In this document: piece by piece, positions 7,293 to 15,218 of the stretch
How the letters are laid out: every line of letters begins with the position of its first letter
How positions within the stretch are numbered: position 1 is the stretch's first letter
Source of the DNA: an uncultured Spirochaetaceae bacterium
GTDB taxonomy: Bacteria; Spirochaetota; Spirochaetia; Sphaerochaetales; Sphaerochaetaceae
Assembly: GCA_944389025.1 (NCBI GenBank)
Contig: CALXKU010000023.1
Location: 1-39,580, forward strand
DNA: 39,580 nucleotides
Direction: 5' to 3'
Notes under the pieces: model-generated
What the model saw: the letters and a program-made list of their open reading frames with translations, nothing else
Told to the model about the DNA's origin: nothing
Database searches by the model: none
Translations under genes and position numbers: made by a program

Positions 7293-8546
7293 ATGAGAAT
7301 TGCTTTTGGTTTTGACATGTTTTACCCCGAAAGGAACGGGGTTATCACCGCGACTATAAACCTTGCCAACAATCTAATAGATATGGGGCATGAGGTTTAT
7401 TTCTTTGTGCCAAAAGATCATAATTTCAAAGCCAACACGATTGAGAAAGGGATACACATCATACACGTGAAAAACATCCCTGCATGGATTTATAAGGGCT
7501 TGAAACTGTTCCCGTTCTATGGATGGTATCTGCAGAAGTATTTCAAGAAATACCGTTTTGATATCGTACATAATACGAGTCCGTGGATGATGGGGCTTGC
7601 CCTCAATCACGCGGCAAGACGTTTCCACGTCCCCGTGGTGGCCACGCACCACACGTTAATCGACAATCCTATATACATTAAATACGCTCTTAAAGTTGCA
7701 GCCCTAGCAAATGCAGCCACAGATGCGATCTGGACCGTGGTACTGCGTCCTTTCTTCCGCCTCACATGGCTCATAACGGCACCAAACAGGCATACTTGCG
7801 CACAGCTTAAGGAAAAGAATCCTGACAAGGATGTCAGATTCGTATCAAACGGGATAGACATTTCAGAATTCAATCCGGAAAGAACTCACCTTCCAATTCC
7901 TACGCAGATTCCCTCATCCTTTTTAGGAAATAAGACATTCCTTTTCATTGGTAGGCTTGGATATGAGAAAGCTGTGGACGTACTGCTCAAGGCATTTGCA
8001 AAGTGCCATGAAAAACATAGCGATGCAAAGCTGCTAATCATAGGACAGGGTCCGGCTGAACATGAGCTGAAAGCATTGGCAAAGGAGCTTGGACTTACAG
8101 AACATGAGTTGCTTTTCACAGGTCTCATTCCTAATGAGGAGATAATAGGCTCAAGACTTCTGAATAAGACACTTTGCTTTGTCACTGCAAGCCTTTCTGA
8201 GAATCAGGCGATAACCGTAATTGAGGCCCTCTGCTCTGGATCCGCCGTACTATGTGCCGATGTTGATAACATGACCTCCCTAGTAGAAGAAAATCAGGGA
8301 TGGTATTTCAAAGGCGGAGATTTTGATGATCTGGCAGATAAGTTGTCTTATGTGCTATCGCATCCAGAAGAGGTCGAGGAAAAGAAAAAGAATGCACTGC
8401 TGAGTAAGGAAAGATTCGACGGAAGAAAAGTTGCCATCGAGTTCGAGAACATATATAAAGAGCTTCTTGAATGGAAAAAGAATGGCTACTTTGTTCCAGG
8501 CGGAGAGAAAAGAGCAAAAAAATACCTTCGCCATTTACATCAATAA
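7293..8546 (+). CDS. GT4 family glycosyltransferase (glycolipid type)
   Basis: A 417-residue GT-B retaining glycosyltransferase of family 4. The N-terminus has the acceptor-side RNGVITATINLANNLIDMGH pattern seen in diacylglycerol alpha-glucosyltransferases. Other family marks are FDIVHNTSPWMMG, ATHHT, FVSNGIDISEFNP, FIGRLGYEKAVDVLLKA and the donor-binding SLSENQAITVIEALCSGSAVL, with the conserved ENQ..V.EA in place of the classic E.FG.V..EA. A TATAAT at 7269-7274 is a possible -10 box. The Shine-Dalgarno signal before ATG 7293 is weak. With the GT28-like enzyme upstream it could build a two-sugar glycolipid; this is inferred from context only. Confidence 0.85.
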   Translation: MRIAFGFDMFYPERNGVITATINLANNLIDMGHEVYFFVPKDHNFKANTIEKGIHIIHVKNIPAWIYKGLKLFPFYGWYLQKYFKKYRFDIVHNTSPWMMGLALNHAARRFHVPVVATHHTLIDNPIYIKYALKVAALANAATDAIWTVVLRPFFRLTWLITAPNRHTCAQLKEKNPDKDVRFVSNGIDISEFNPERTHLPIPTQIPSSFLGNKTFLFIGRLGYEKAVDVLLKAFAKCHEKHSDAKLLIIGQGPAEHELKALAKELGLTEHELLFTGLIPNEEIIGSRLLNKTLCFVTASLSENQAITVIEALCSGSAVLCADVDNMTSLVEENQGWYFKGGDFDDLADKLSYVLSHPEEVEEKKKNALLSKERFDGRKVAIEFENIYKELLEWKKNGYFVPGGEKRAKKYLRHLHQ

Positions 8547-8665
8547 GAAAAGAGATCAAAAGAAAATCGAAATCTTAAAAAAGACAATCCCTGCAAGGGG
8601 ATGATAATCTCTATATTCATAAGTGCATGAGGAGAGGGCTCAGAGGCCAAACTGATTAAAAGAAT
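8547..8665 (+). pseudogene. Decayed 5' fragment of the discoidin-fold gene at 9976
   Basis: This stretch begins right after the GT4 stop codon and matches the 5' end of the gene at 9976. AAAATCGAAATCTT and GGGGATGATAATCTCTAT are both identical in the two, and ATGAGGAG.GGG.TCAGA continues the match. The ribosome-site region also aligns. The start codon has become AAG and a deletion of about 13 bases shifts the frame. The match fades near 8665, just before the 3' end of fic. It is therefore a truncated, dead copy on the far side of the fic gene. Confidence 0.75.
8575..8607 (-). terminator. Possible fic terminator
   Basis: On the minus strand ATCCC-CTTGCA-GGGAT (in + coordinates 8587-8602) is followed after 4 nt by TTTTTT. 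It lies about 75 nt beyond the fic stop codon, inside the decayed fragment, so its role is uncertain. Confidence 0.35.
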
Positions 8666-8680
8666 CCTGAATTTAAATTT

Positions 8681-9727
8681 CTATGTACGGATATAGCCAG
8701 TAGAAGGCCCTGCACCAACCTTTTCAATGTAACCACTTTTCACTAAGGCTGTTAAAGTGCGTTCCACAGTGACTTTGCTTATATCCGGACATAATTCCAT
8801 GATTTCTTTCTTTGTGACTTTTCCGACTTTTTTTTCAAACAATTCTTTAATTCGCTCCGGTTTGGAAAGTTTACGGTGCTTCAAATGTTCTACACGATCT
8901 TCAAATTCATTATAGGCTTTCAGCATAATTCCCAAATAGTACTTTACAAAAGGCTCATAGCTGTTATTGCATTCATGCCATCCAGAGGAACTCGCCTGCA
9001 GTGCCTCATAATAAGTTTCTTTTGTTTTTTCAATCAGCATTTCAATACTAATATACTTTCCAACGATGTATCCAGCCTTGTAAAACAATAGCAGGGTAAG
9101 CAGTCTGCTCATACGTCCGTTTCCGTCATTAAAAGGATGAATACACAAAAAATCTAGGATAAACATGGGAATAAGAATCATCTTATCTATCTGATCTTTA
9201 TTCCATGCATCCATAAAACTAGAACACAGGTTTTCAACAGCTTCAGGAGTTTGGAAAGCAGGAACAGGGATAAATCTTGTTTTTTGCCTGCCTTGGGAAT
9301 CTGTCTCCGTAATTACATTATCAACGTTTTTGTAAGTTCCGCCGACATTTTTCTGAGAATATGAGTACAAATCCCTATGAAGTTGCAAAATGATATTAGG
9401 AAGCAACTGGATATACTCATAGCTTTCATGAATCGTAGCAAGTACTTCTCGATACCCTGCAATTTCCTGTTCTGAACGATTACGTGGCTCTGCTTTTTGA
9501 TAAACCAGTTCTTTCAATCGATTATCACTTGTATATATGCCTTCAATCCTGTTGGAAGCTCCAGTACTCTGAATGAAGGCGACCTCCAATAATGTTTTCA
9601 GTTCATCAATGTTTGCTTCGAGAAAAAGATCCTGTTTCCCTTTATGTTCATGAATACTTCCCATCATCTGAACAATTTCAGGTGTTAAAAGTTTTTTAGG
9701 AGTTGAGACATAATCAAATTCTCTCAT
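8681..9727 (-). CDS. Fic family protein (AMPylator type, class II inhibition motif)
   Basis: A 348-residue Fic-domain protein. Residues 197-208 are HPFNDGNGRMSR, a complete active-site loop with catalytic His197. Residues 58-63 are SNRIEG, matching the N-terminal inhibitory helix motif (S/T)xxxE(G/N), so the enzyme is probably self-inhibited by Glu62. The C-terminal ~70 residues (from KPERIKELFEKK) form a winged helix that could bind DNA, as in many Fic proteins. Fic enzymes usually transfer AMP from ATP to a Ser/Thr/Tyr of a target protein. ATG 9725-9727 has GGAG 7-8 nt upstream. It is AT-rich compared with the gene to its right and is flanked by a partial gene duplication, both consistent with acquisition. 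Target unknown. Confidence 0.92.
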   Translation of the reverse strand: MREFDYVSTPKKLLTPEIVQMMGSIHEHKGKQDLFLEANIDELKTLLEVAFIQSTGASNRIEGIYTSDNRLKELVYQKAEPRNRSEQEIAGYREVLATIHESYEYIQLLPNIILQLHRDLYSYSQKNVGGTYKNVDNVITETDSQGRQKTRFIPVPAFQTPEAVENLCSSFMDAWNKDQIDKMILIPMFILDFLCIHPFNDGNGRMSRLLTLLLFYKAGYIVGKYISIEMLIEKTKETYYEALQASSSGWHECNNSYEPFVKYYLGIMLKAYNEFEDRVEHLKHRKLSKPERIKELFEKKVGKVTKKEIMELCPDISKVTVERTLTALVKSGYIEKVGAGPSTGYIRT

Positions 9728-9872
9728 AGGAATTCTCCGTCATCCAGAAAATATCTCCTTCATTTTACCCCTAAATGAATGAGATTTCAACGAGAATGAT
9801 AGAGATTTTTTCTGTCCCGACTCAAAGTAAGTCTTTCTATGAAAGAGTTACCCTTTAATTTTCTCATCACAA

Positions 9873-9901
9873 TTGAACAAAGCTCAAACCCATAATAATC
9901 T
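9873..9901 (+). promoter_or_regulatory. Candidate promoter of the discoidin-fold gene
   Basis: TTGAAC (9873-9878), a 17-nt spacer and TAATCT (9896-9901) lie about 75 nt before the start codon. An alternative extended -10, TGTGATAAT, is at about 9943-9951. Confidence 0.35.
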
Positions 9902-9975
9902 TACTACACATGTAAAAATGATGTGCATTACGCCCTTTTCTGTGTGATAATTACATCAAGGAGAAAGGAGTTTCA

Positions 9976-10749
9976 ATGAAAATCGAAATCTTGAAGAATG
10001 GCAATCCCGTAGCTTCAAAGTGCGGGGATGATAATCTCTATCTCGTATATAACGCGGAGTATGAGGAGGGGGATCAGATAAGGGTCACAACCGATGAGAA
10101 GGGTTTTTACAGGGTTCAGCTTGAGGCCACGCTCGGCCAAGCTGTGATTTACAGCCCGGGCGGGGAATACACGCTAAGCATCCCGTTCGGACAGAAGCAT
10201 GACTGCTACAACGCATCAGCATTCAAGGGTGAGATGCATTATCTTGCCATAAGAAAAGCATATGAATGTGAAAGCACTTACCGCAACCTTGCATACAACC
10301 CTTATGACAGCCATGAGAACACCACGTTCTTCCCTCACACAAAAGCAAATATCGAGACAAGAGGTGAAAGCGTTTTCGCCTCCCGTAATGCGATTGACGG
10401 GATAATTGCCAGCAACAACCATGGATTCTGGCCATTTATCAGCTGGGGTATAAACCGCGATCCGAAAGCGGAGCTTAATCTCGATTTCGGACGAGACGTC
10501 ATAATCGACAAGATCATATTCTATACGAGAGCGGATTTCCCGCATGACGCATGGTGGGATAAGGCAAGCATCACGTTCAGTGATGGAGAGACCATCGATT
10601 TCAATCTGAAGAAATTTGATGGACCGCAGATCTTCCCTATCAAGGAGAAGAAGATATCTTCCCTTACCCTCCATGATCTAATTAAAGCCGATGACCCTTC
10701 CCCGTTCCCGGCACTCGTACAGCTTGAAGTGTACGGAAAGGAAGCCTGA
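9976..10749 (+). CDS. Discoidin (F5/8 type C)-fold protein, function unknown
   Basis: A 257-residue soluble protein with no signal peptide. Residues ~1-95 form a beta-rich N-terminal part I cannot assign. Residues ~115-255 have the pattern of a galactose-binding-like (discoidin) domain: ASRNAIDGIIASNNHGFWPF, then AELNLDFGRDVIIDKIIFYT and a closing LVQLEVYG strand. Such domains often bind sugars. A strong GGAG precedes ATG 9976. It sits upstream of a sugar or glycerol-phosphate-type ABC importer in the same direction but is separated from it by a terminator. A truncated copy of its 5' end is at 8547-8665 on the other side of fic. Confidence 0.65.
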   Translation: MKIEILKNGNPVASKCGDDNLYLVYNAEYEEGDQIRVTTDEKGFYRVQLEATLGQAVIYSPGGEYTLSIPFGQKHDCYNASAFKGEMHYLAIRKAYECESTYRNLAYNPYDSHENTTFFPHTKANIETRGESVFASRNAIDGIIASNNHGFWPFISWGINRDPKAELNLDFGRDVIIDKIIFYTRADFPHDAWWDKASITFSDGETIDFNLKKFDGPQIFPIKEKKISSLTLHDLIKADDPSPFPALVQLEVYGKEA

Positions 10750-10755
10750 AGCAAT

Positions 10756-10784
10756 AGGAGGTGGTGCACGCTACCTCCTTTTTC
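10756..10784 (+). terminator. Intrinsic terminator after the discoidin-fold gene
   Basis: AGGAGGT (10756-10762) pairs perfectly with ACCTCCT (10773-10779) around a 10-nt loop and runs into TTTTT. Confidence 0.85.
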
Positions 10785-10807
10785 TTTCAAGTTTTATAGT
10801 AAAAACA

Positions 10808-10830
10808 TTACGTAGAAAATGCTTACGTAA
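10808..10830 (+). promoter_or_regulatory. TTACGTA/TACGTAA dyad upstream of the ABC importer
   Basis: TTACGTA (10808-10814) and TACGTAA (10824-10830) form a 7-9-7 inverted repeat. It lies upstream of two possible promoters: TATAAT at 10861-10866, and TTGATT (10886-10891)-17-TTATAT (10909-10914). A repressor or activator site for the importer is a reasonable guess. The downstream promoter would start RNA almost at the first ATG (10923), which has no ribosome site, so that message could be leaderless. Confidence 0.45.
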
Positions 10831-10922
10831 GATTTCATATCGTAATATATCTTATTGTATTATAATAAATTATTTGCTTTTTCTCTTGATTATTTCCCAC
10901 GATTATCATTATATTTCATGCT

Positions 10923-11780
10923 ATGAAAGGCAAAAATGATAGAAGGGCTTATCTCTACGTGCTTCCCGCTGTTATCTTGGTAGCACTCTTCTATTATTAT
11001 CCCTTTCTGAAGTCATTTGTATCGTCGTTTTTTCTGCAGAATCAAAGAGGAGAGCTCACTTCATTCGTCTTTCTCGACAATTACAAGGCAACCCTTACAA
11101 ACGAGTATTTCATCGCAAGTGTCAAGAACACTCTGACGATGATGCTTTTCTTCGTTCCTGCAAACACGATTCTGACCCTTGCTGCAGCATCATTTGTGAG
11201 AAGGGAAAAAAGAGTAAACGAAATCATTGGATCGCTATACATAATACCAATGGCATTCTCGATGTCCCTTCTTGCCCTGATATTCAAGCAGATTTTCAGC
11301 CCTACCAACTCAATCATAAACAGGATATTTCACTTAGACATAGTATGGCTCAATGACAGGACGAGCGCACTCTTTGCAATCATAGCACTATGCGTATTCC
11401 TGGACTTCGCCCTGGATTACATCCTCCTTCTGAGCGCATTCAGAAAGATAGAGAGGAACATAATAGAGGCAAGCCTTATTGACGGGGCGAACGAGGTGCA
11501 GCGTTATTTCCTCATCGAACTGCCACAGATTCTTCCAACGCTCATAATGACAATATTCCTCGCGGTAAAAGACATTCTCCTGATATCAGCACCGATCATG
11601 CTGATGACTGAAGGCGGTCCGTACAGGAGCACGGAAAGCGTGATGTTCTACTACTACATCGAGGCGTTCAAAGGCTCAAACAGGGCGGCAGAGAGCACGA
11701 TAAGCTCAATCATGGTACTCTTTTCTGCACTTCTATTGGCCCTCTACTCCATCATCCAGAGAAGGAGGAGACATGCTTAA
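10923..11780 (+). CDS. ABC importer permease 1 (MalF/UgpA type)
   Basis: A 285-residue inner-membrane permease with six predicted helices, starting AYLYVLPAVILVALFYYYPF. The cytoplasmic EAA loop is present as EASLIDGANEVQRYFLIELP, which docks onto the ATPase. GGPYRSTESVMFYYY near the end is typical of carbohydrate/G3P-class permeases (BPD_transp_1). Its end overlaps the next gene by 8 nt. No Shine-Dalgarno is seen before the start. The best relative I can name is UgpA-like, based mainly on the binding protein downstream. Confidence 0.87.
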   Translation: MKGKNDRRAYLYVLPAVILVALFYYYPFLKSFVSSFFLQNQRGELTSFVFLDNYKATLTNEYFIASVKNTLTMMLFFVPANTILTLAAASFVRREKRVNEIIGSLYIIPMAFSMSLLALIFKQIFSPTNSIINRIFHLDIVWLNDRTSALFAIIALCVFLDFALDYILLLSAFRKIERNIIEASLIDGANEVQRYFLIELPQILPTLIMTIFLAVKDILLISAPIMLMTEGGPYRSTESVMFYYYIEAFKGSNRAAESTISSIMVLFSALLLALYSIIQRRRRHA

Positions 11781-12570
11781 GAAGCTCTTTGCCATAGCTC
11801 TTGCCATCATAGTCGTATTTCCCCTCTTTTATACGGCATCAATGTCGCTCTTCTCACCAAGGGATTTCAATACCTCTCCCGCCCTCTTTTTTCCAACTTC
11901 CCCTCTCTGGCAGAACTATGAGAAGGCAGTAAATCATAGCAGTTTTCTCCGCTACACATTCAACAGCGTATTCACAGCCACCCTTGCAGCCGTAATGCGA
12001 ACAGTAATAGTCACACTCTCATCCTATGCGTTCTCATTCCTCTCTTTCAAAGGGAAGAAGGCTATTCTCTTTTTCCTTCTGCTCAGTGCGTTCATTCCTC
12101 AGGATTCGCTCTTATACCAGAACTATGTAACGGTATCGAGGATGAATCTCATAAACACTTATCTTGGAATAATAATTACAGGTCTTTTCAGTGCGACACA
12201 GCTGATAATGCTGATGACAGCGATGAAAAGCCTCTCAAGGGACTCTTACGATGCTGCGAGAGTGGACGGAGCAAGGGATATGACCATTCTCTGTTCTATC
12301 ATAGCCCCCCTTACGAAGAGCATAATCCTTACGATCATGCTGCAAAGCTTCATAAGCACGTTCAATTCATACCTCTGGCCACTTCTGGTTACAAATGAAA
12401 ATGCAATGAGAACGATCCAGATAGGAGTATCCCTGATGGGCTACCAGGAGAGCGGCAGGCTCGGACCACTCTTTGCAACCCTTTTCATAATACTTGTTCC
12501 ATTCGTAATACTCGTCATCACGACGAGGAAATTCATAATTAAAGCTCTTGCCGATGGCCTGAGCTACTAG
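11773..12570 (+). CDS. ABC importer permease 2 (MalG/UgpE type)
   Basis: A 265-residue permease partner. It has the N-terminal helix, the EAA loop DAARVDGARDMTILCSIIAP and the C-terminal basic/aromatic tail FIIKALADGLSY seen in MalG/UgpE proteins. A strong GGAGGAG precedes ATG 11773, inside the end of the first permease gene, so translation is probably coupled. It should form the heterodimeric channel with the upstream permease. Confidence 0.88.
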   Translation: MLKKLFAIALAIIVVFPLFYTASMSLFSPRDFNTSPALFFPTSPLWQNYEKAVNHSSFLRYTFNSVFTATLAAVMRTVIVTLSSYAFSFLSFKGKKAILFFLLLSAFIPQDSLLYQNYVTVSRMNLINTYLGIIITGLFSATQLIMLMTAMKSLSRDSYDAARVDGARDMTILCSIIAPLTKSIILTIMLQSFISTFNSYLWPLLVTNENAMRTIQIGVSLMGYQESGRLGPLFATLFIILVPFVILVITTRKFIIKALADGLSY

Positions 12571-12583
12571 GAGGTGTGCAAAC

Positions 12584-13855
12584 ATGAGAAAAGTCGTACT
12601 TATAATGCTTTTACTCGTAATTCCTACCCTGCTTTTCTCTGCAGGTGCAAAAGAGGAGGATGTCACAACAGTTACAATCTGGCATTCCAACAGCGGGATT
12701 CTCGAAGATGCGTTCATGAGCCTTGTGGAGCAATTCAATGAGAGCCATGACAATATAAGGATCAACGCCGTCTATCAGGGGAAGGCGAACGATGTGCTTA
12801 CAAGCGTCAATGCCGCATCCCTTGCGGGAAGCGGTCTGCCTGATATCGCACAGCTCGATGCTACGGCAGGACTTGACATGATGTATGCACCATACCTTGT
12901 AACAGTTGAAGAGCTCGGAGTAGACACTTCAGAGCTCATAGAGAGCGCATATGCCGCATACGATAGCAAAAGAGGTCACATAGGGGTTCCTTTCAACGCA
13001 TCCAGTCTGCTCTTTTACTACAATGCGGATCTCTTCGAGGAAGCTGGTGTTGAAGTTCCGAAGACTCTTGATGATTTCATCTCCTCTGCCCCGATCATCC
13101 ATGAGAAGACGGGAGTCTACGCCTTCTCCGGAGTTCCGACTACATATGAGCTCATAACATTCCTCGGAAGCCAGAATGGCGGCACATATCTTACGGATAA
13201 CAGGAACGGACATGACGGCGTTTCAACAAAGGTGCTCTTCGATGAGAACGGAACATTCAGGAATTTTCTAGAAAAGTGGAAAGCTCTTTATGATACAGGA
13301 GCTCTGAACAATCTTACGAGCGGGGTTTCTAATGCATTCTATGCAGAACAGTGCGCGAGCATGCTTGCCTCCTCCTCAAACCTCACAACGGTACTTGAGA
13401 ACACGGATGGACTTTTTAACGTAGGTGTTGCATATGTTCCGATGGTAGATAGCGACGCAACCGGAGGGGTTAACATAGGTGGAGGATGTCTTGCAGCATT
13501 CAGCAATACGGAAGAAGTTAGAGAAGTCCTTGAATTCATGATCAGCGCATCAAGCCAGGCCTACTGGGCTGAAAGCACGGGATACATGCCAGTAAACCGT
13601 AATACAGTCGAGAGCCCCGAATGGCAGGCATTCATAAAAGAGAACCCGCTTTATTCGGTAGCACTTGAGCAGGCACTCTCTTCAAGCGAGAAGGTTCTGG
13701 GGCTCTGGATTCCATCAGCCTACCAGGTCTACTACTCTTTCCAGAGCACTATAGCAAGCGTGCTTGAAGGGGAAATGAGCATAGATGAAGCCGTATCCTC
13801 AATGGCCGATATGATAAACACGAACCTGATGGAGTACGCACGACAGAATGGTTAG
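12584..13855 (+). CDS. Extracellular solute-binding protein, UgpB-like
   Basis: A 423-residue periplasmic binding protein. Residues 1-20 form a signal peptide (KVVLIMLLLVIPTLLFSAG), without a lipobox Cys. The mature part resembles the glycerol-3-phosphate binder UgpB: TIWHSNSGILEDAF at the start, GVPFNASSLLFYYNADLF in the middle and a GGVNIGGGCLAAF loop in the region that contacts the phosphate in UgpB. AGGAGG precedes the ATG, and its stop overlaps the next gene. Substrate (glycerol-3-phosphate, glycerophosphodiester or a sugar) is inferred from resemblance only. A glycerol kinase is present elsewhere in the window. No ATP-binding subunit is encoded nearby, so a shared MsmX/UgpC-like ATPase must serve it. 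Confidence 0.85.
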   Translation: MRKVVLIMLLLVIPTLLFSAGAKEEDVTTVTIWHSNSGILEDAFMSLVEQFNESHDNIRINAVYQGKANDVLTSVNAASLAGSGLPDIAQLDATAGLDMMYAPYLVTVEELGVDTSELIESAYAAYDSKRGHIGVPFNASSLLFYYNADLFEEAGVEVPKTLDDFISSAPIIHEKTGVYAFSGVPTTYELITFLGSQNGGTYLTDNRNGHDGVSTKVLFDENGTFRNFLEKWKALYDTGALNNLTSGVSNAFYAEQCASMLASSSNLTTVLENTDGLFNVGVAYVPMVDSDATGGVNIGGGCLAAFSNTEEVREVLEFMISASSQAYWAESTGYMPVNRNTVESPEWQAFIKENPLYSVALEQALSSSEKVLGLWIPSAYQVYYSFQSTIASVLEGEMSIDEAVSSMADMINTNLMEYARQNG

Positions 13856-14645
13856 GGAATTCTCAACAAATACCAACCTGCTAGCCTTCAATGCCGAGCA
13901 TATCGATCGCGACATGGACGAGCTAATAGCTGTCTATGCCGCTCACGGCATAAGGTATCTGGATCTTAATTTCTGTGAGATGATGCGACCAGTATCCCGT
14001 CTCAATGATGAAAGAGCGCCAAGCTACATAAAACGTCTAAAAGAGCTGAAGGCGGAGCATGGACTATCATACATACAGGCACACGCACCATATCCAGTCA
14101 AGAACACCCCTCTCTCCTCATGGGATGAGAAGATCATAAAGGCTATGAACTGGGCATATGAGCTTGGATGCCCGCATATAGTGGTCCATCCCCACGGATG
14201 CGATATCGAAGAGAACATCAGACGCTATGAACGCCTCTTAAGGGAGACGGATATCACAATCGCGATAGAGAACATGGAAAGCTGGAATGAGATCTCAAGA
14301 AGCGATGAAATAAACGAAATCATCAAAAGCAATCCGAAGCGGCTTAAAGCGCTCTTCGATACTGGACACGCCAACATCATGGGCCTTGACCCGGATGCGG
14401 AGATAAAGGCATACGGCTCCAATCTCGTAGGACTTCATATTCATGACAACAACGGGAGGGAGGATCAGCACCTTTTCCCTTTCATGGGAAACATAAAATG
14501 GAAGAATGTGATAGCCGCTCTGGAAGCTATCGGATATGATGGCTATCTGACATATGAGGCGATGTATTTTTCAAGAAAGTTTTCGATAAAGAGGGAGGAA
14601 TTCGTCATAGCTGAGGCTCTCAACTCATTTCGCCGTCTGTTCTGA
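13848..14645 (+). CDS. Sugar phosphate isomerase/epimerase-like TIM barrel
   Basis: A 265-residue xylose-isomerase-like (AP endonuclease 2 superfamily) TIM barrel. Probable metal ligands are visible in order: HVVHPHG-type strand (IVVHPHGCD), IAIENMES, LFDTGHANIMG, LHIHDNNG and the closing YEAMYF. These Glu/Asp/His residues sit on the C-terminal ends of strands, as in IolE/IolI and hydroxypyruvate isomerase relatives. It overlaps the binding-protein stop by 8 nt, so it belongs to the importer operon and may process the imported compound. The exact substrate cannot be told. Its last 26 bases overlap the convergent MerR gene. Confidence 0.8.
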   Translation: MVREFSTNTNLLAFNAEHIDRDMDELIAVYAAHGIRYLDLNFCEMMRPVSRLNDERAPSYIKRLKELKAEHGLSYIQAHAPYPVKNTPLSSWDEKIIKAMNWAYELGCPHIVVHPHGCDIEENIRRYERLLRETDITIAIENMESWNEISRSDEINEIIKSNPKRLKALFDTGHANIMGLDPDAEIKAYGSNLVGLHIHDNNGREDQHLFPFMGNIKWKNVIAALEAIGYDGYLTYEAMYFSRKFSIKREEFVIAEALNSFRRLF

Positions 14646-15075
14646 AGAACGTACATTTACCTTTGTACTGACAGTTCTCGCAAAGCCTTCCAGGGCACTC
14701 CTGGAAGCTGTCTTCAACCCCTTCAAGCTGCCTTATGTGCCACTCTAGCTCCCCTATGTGCTCATCTATCTTACGTCTGTGCTCAAGGCTCTCGGAGAGT
14801 TTCATGCGGTATGCGCTAAGCAGCTCAAGCCTCCTCTTGTTACCGCTTTCATCCTCAGCCTTAAGCTCGATTATCTTCCTTATCTCCTCAAGCGTGAACC
14901 CAAGGGCTTTCAGCTCAAGGATCCTTCTTATGTAGATTATGACCTCTTCTGAGTAATAACGCTGTCTGGCACTTGAGCGGTGAGAGCTTATAAGCCCCTC
15001 CTCCTCATAATACCTGAGCGTCCTCACCGTCACTCCAGTAAGCTTCGCTATCTCACCTATCCTGTATCGCTTCAT
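14620..15075 (-). CDS. MerR-family transcriptional regulator with C-terminal four-Cys cluster
   Basis: A 151-residue MerR protein. The N-terminal winged HTH is canonical (YRIGEIAKLTGVTVRTLRYY, then EEEGLISSHR), followed by a long dimerisation coiled coil (about 80-118). The tail has Cys127, Cys132, Cys135 and Cys141 (CPGRLCENCQYKGKC, spacing CX4CX2CX5C), a candidate zinc or Fe-S site. SoxR uses a related but different spacing. ATG 15073-15075 has no clear ribosome site; TAAGATAAT just upstream could be a -10, making a leaderless message. It ends inside the convergent isomerase gene. Targets are unknown; regulation of the neighbouring operon is possible but not shown. Confidence 0.9.
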   Translation of the reverse strand: MKRYRIGEIAKLTGVTVRTLRYYEEEGLISSHRSSARQRYYSEEVIIYIRRILELKALGFTLEEIRKIIELKAEDESGNKRRLELLSAYRMKLSESLEHRRKIDEHIGELEWHIRQLEGVEDSFQECPGRLCENCQYKGKCTFFRTDGEMS

Positions 15076-15218
15076 GTAATTATTATCTTAAATTTGAATA
15101 CAAAAGTTAATGGCATTGGAAACAAATGTTTAAGCTACATCATAAACGAAAGCATACCATGACTCTCAATTTAACAAATCGCACTCTCTCCGCATTAATA
15201 TGTAGGAGGGCATAAGAC

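Noticed and set aside
10756-10779. AGGAGGT as a ribosome site for a downstream gene
   Set aside because: It forms one arm of a perfect hairpin followed by Ts, and no start codon with a meaningful frame follows at the right distance.
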